Below are positions 5,367 through 6,801 of a stretch of DNA of 6,801 bases, piece after piece. Under the pieces are notes generated by a model that was not told the origin of the DNA, did no database searches, and worked only from the letters and a program-made list of their open reading frames with translations. The stretch is from NCBI GenBank assembly GCA_020631675.1, contig JAHDGT010000251.1:1-6801 (forward strand), read 5' to 3'. The DNA comes from Bacteroidota bacterium. GTDB lineage: Bacteria > Bacteroidota > Bacteroidia > Chitinophagales > UBA2359. The translations under genes and the position numbers were made by a program. Within the stretch, counting starts at the first letter, position 1, and each line of letters starts with the position of its first letter.

Positions 5367-6062
5367 CTATTCCGCTTGTAAAATGGCCAGTAGTGTTTTA
5401 AGGTTTTCTTCTTTATTAAAAATGGCAGTGATCGGAATATGAAAATCCGGAATGGCGATGCTCTTGATGTCTCCGCTATCGGATTTTAATCGTAATTCAT
5501 ACTTTTCGTCCACTAAAACATACTGCTCAACGAATTTCGCCTGTCCGTCAATGATCCAGTATTCAGGGATCTGATTGTACTCGTAGGCACGGAATTTCAC
5601 GCCTCTATCTCTATGAGCGGTACTGTCTGATAGTATTTCAACTACAAAATCCGGCTTGGGGAAAAATAGTAAGTCGTCAGTAAAAGTATCCGCTACTTCT
5701 TTTCTGAAAAAACAAAGGTCTGGCTCGAAATCATTTCGCTCTAATTGAATCATTGTTTTCTCGAAACCAACGAAGCCTAAATCATGTTTATCAACAAACG
5801 CATCACATAGCTTATATAAGTTACCTATAGAAGCAATATGATACTTCTTAGCAGGAGAAGCTACGATCATTTGTCCATTAATGAACTCTAACTTCTCGCC
5901 TTCTCTTTCGATAGCGGTCTTGTAAAATGCGGTTCTTTTTTCAGATTCTGCATTCATGGCTTGCTCTAATTCGCGAAGTATTTCATTAACATCCGGTAAC
6001 TGTACCAACTCAGCGACTCGGCTCTGTATTGATGGTATGTTCATGTTTCTACGAAATATCAT
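5367..6062 (-). CDS. Uma2 family protein (DUF820, predicted PD-(D/E)XK nuclease fold)
   Basis: This is a 231-residue protein of the Uma2/DUF820 family, predicted from fold to be a restriction-endonuclease-like nuclease. Its biological role is not established. Family landmarks are KLEFINGQMIVASP at 57-70, EPDLCFF at 113-119 with Asp115 as a likely metal ligand, FVVEILSDST at 139-148 with Glu142, HRDRGVKFRAY at 150-160 with Lys157 as the probable migrated lysine, and IPEYWIID at 165-172. All core residues appear present, so it is probably intact. An N-terminal helical stretch of about 45 residues precedes the core. The start is unsettled: an ATG at 6044 (MNIPS) gives 225 residues and would leave room for the candidate promoter at 6067-6097, which the longer form would not. 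Its terminator is shared with dodecin. Such genes are often multicopy in cyanobacteria and some Bacteroidota, so acquisition by transfer is possible. Confidence 0.88.
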   Translation of the reverse strand: MIFRRNMNIPSIQSRVAELVQLPDVNEILRELEQAMNAESEKRTAFYKTAIEREGEKLEFINGQMIVASPAKKYHIASIGNLYKLCDAFVDKHDLGFVGFEKTMIQLERNDFEPDLCFFRKEVADTFTDDLLFFPKPDFVVEILSDSTAHRDRGVKFRAYEYNQIPEYWIIDGQAKFVEQYVLVDEKYELRLKSDSGDIKSIAIPDFHIPITAIFNKEENLKTLLAILQAE

Positions 6063-6066
6063 GGTT

Positions 6067-6097
6067 AAAAGATAATTGGTATTTGACTATTTTGAAA
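6067..6097 (-). promoter_or_regulatory. Candidate promoter of the Uma2 gene
   Basis: On the minus strand TATCTTTT (6074 to 6067) matches the Bacteroidota -7 consensus TAnnTTTG at five of six defined bases. TTTC (6097 to 6094), close to the -33 TTTG, lies 19 bases upstream, which is the expected spacing. Transcription would begin about where the ATG at 6062 lies, which favours the downstream ATG at 6044. The rest of the 114-base gap to the next gene (6063-6176) shows no terminator hairpin or other feature I can support. Confidence 0.3.
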
Positions 6098-6176
6098 GCC
6101 AATCCTATCAATAAGAGTACATGAATAGCTGATTTTTCCCGCTTAGGTTACTATTTTAACATAAAGCAGCAAAAAT

Positions 6177-6707
6177 TCACTCTTTCACCTCCCCTTCTAC
6201 ATACTTCAATGCCTCATCCGCGTACTCCTTCACGCCGAATAAGATCATTTGTTCAATTTGTTGGGGCACTTGCTTTACGATCTTACCAGGTGTACCGAGT
6301 ACCATGGAGTAGTCTGGAACGACCATATTCTCCGTAACGAGCGCATGTGCGCCTATGACACAGCCTCTACCTATTTTCGCTCCGTTCAATATCGTAGCTC
6401 GCATGCCGATCAAGCAGCGATCACCTATGGTAGCACCATGTACAATAGCACCATGACCAATGATGCACTCCTCTCCTATGTTTATGGGCATGCCGGGGTC
6501 AATGTGCATGATCACGCCTTCTTGCACATTAGTGCGTGCGCCTATTTTGATCGCCGCATGAAAATCAGCACGTAATACAGCAGTGTACCATACCGATACT
6601 TCATCGCCTAATGTCACATCACCTATGACGGTGGCCGTAGGGGCTATGAATACGTTTTTGCCTACCTTTACCTGTGATTTCCGTTCTTGATAATGGGTGT
6701 TATTCAT
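6177..6707 (-). CDS. Gamma carbonic anhydrase family protein (left-handed beta-helix)
   Basis: From the ATG at 6707 this is a 176-residue hexapeptide-repeat protein of the CamH/YrdA/PaaY type, normally a trimer with metal sites between subunits. Hexapeptide turns run from about residue 20 to 140 (IAPTATVIGDV, IGDRCLIGM, IGRGCVIGA and others), and a C-terminal helix follows at about 147-170. The three zinc ligands of gamma carbonic anhydrases appear as His68 (VIMH), His85 and His90 (IGHGAIVHG). Arg46 and Asp48 (VLRAD) and Gln62 (NVQEG) match other conserved positions. This supports carbonic anhydrase potential, but many homologues with these ligands have little measured activity, and acyl-transfer relatives exist. 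An upstream ATG at 6731 would add eight residues; the later one sits after an A-rich leader without a Shine-Dalgarno sequence and fits the family length better. It is transcribed toward the Uma2 gene with a 114-base gap, so the two may or may not share a transcript. Confidence 0.9.
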   Translation of the reverse strand: MNNTHYQERKSQVKVGKNVFIAPTATVIGDVTLGDEVSVWYTAVLRADFHAAIKIGARTNVQEGVIMHIDPGMPINIGEECIIGHGAIVHGATIGDRCLIGMRATILNGAKIGRGCVIGAHALVTENMVVPDYSMVLGTPGKIVKQVPQQIEQMILFGVKEYADEALKYVEGEVKE

Positions 6708-6740
6708 CTGTTTTTTGTGTTGAATCCACATCTTATCCGT

Positions 6741-6801
6741 TTCCGATCGTGCGAGGGATAGGAGTGGAAATGAGGGGGCTAAGGAGCGCCCTGAGCGGCG
6801 G
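6741..6801. repeat. GC-rich structured intergenic sequence resembling a dispersed element
   Basis: The sequence GCGAGGGATAGGAGTGGAAA (6751-6770) followed by GGGGGCT (6774-6780), AAGG, AGCGCCC (6785-6791) forms a hairpin with six of seven pairs matched and a four-base loop. More GC-rich sequence runs to the window edge. I recall closely similar GCGAGGGATAGNAGNGGAAA-like strings between genes of many Bacteroidota, which suggests a dispersed repeat or small structured RNA, but no second copy lies in this window. It ends about 10-20 bases upstream of the gamma carbonic anhydrase gene, so it may overlap that promoter. It is truncated by the edge and its strand is unknown. Confidence 0.4.

Noticed and set aside
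6249..6575. Open plus-strand frame of 108 codons opposite the gamma carbonic anhydrase gene
   Set aside because: It is antisense to a gene with clear hexapeptide repeats and metal-ligand histidines, and its translation has no recognisable features.
1..6801. CRISPR array, tRNA or rRNA gene, transposase, toxin-antitoxin pair or phage genes
   Set aside because: I looked for regularly spaced repeats, tRNA-like cloverleaf segments and the relevant protein motifs and found none. Nearly all the sequence is covered by the eight genes described.

Overview
The window looks like ordinary chromosomal DNA of a Bacteroidota (Bacteroidetes) bacterium. Three things suggest this: no gene is preceded by a recognisable Shine-Dalgarno sequence, start codons follow short AT-rich leaders, and the gene families are typical of the phylum. 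Those families include a dodecin subtype without the flavin-binding tryptophan, a secreted glucosaminidase/LysM protein, a stand-alone heptose-phosphate adenylyltransferase and a Uma2-type protein. The adenylyltransferase implies a Gram-negative, LPS-type envelope. A finer placement (for example Saprospiria or Chitinophagia) is possible but cannot be shown from the sequence.

Layout. Positions 1-139 hold a GC-rich imperfect palindrome and a probable promoter. Positions 140-4389 carry five genes on the plus strand: panC and panD (vitamin B5/CoA pathway), a polytopic membrane protein of the UPF0104/lysylphosphatidylglycerol-synthase-TM (flippase-like) family, an RfaE2/HldE-C adenylyltransferase, and a secreted N-acetylglucosaminidase with LysM modules. 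The last three are tightly spaced (47 and 3 bp gaps) and are probably co-transcribed. A PAP2-family membrane phosphatase (4391-5008, minus) meets the glucosaminidase tail to tail with one base between the stop codons. It is divergent from a small dodecin-family gene (5076-5285, plus). A strong bidirectional terminator (5305-5344) separates dodecin from a Uma2/DUF820 gene (5367-6062, minus). Upstream of that, on the same strand, is a gamma-carbonic-anhydrase-like hexapeptide-repeat protein (6177-6707). The right edge (about 6750-6801) is a structured GC-rich intergenic sequence resembling a dispersed element.

How the genes relate. panC and panD supply pantothenate from pantoate and aspartate-derived beta-alanine. 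The middle block is envelope-themed: possible lipid handling, LPS-core heptose activation, peptidoglycan hydrolysis and a lipid-phosphate phosphatase. The right third is a set of unrelated single genes. I see no mobile element with a transposase, no CRISPR array, no RNA gene and no convincing novel multi-gene system. The best leads are small: an identical 11-nt block at the same distance before panC and panD, a dodecin lacking both usual flavin contacts, a PAP2 protein with a substituted motif-3 arginine, and three candidate dispersed repeats in intergenic DNA.
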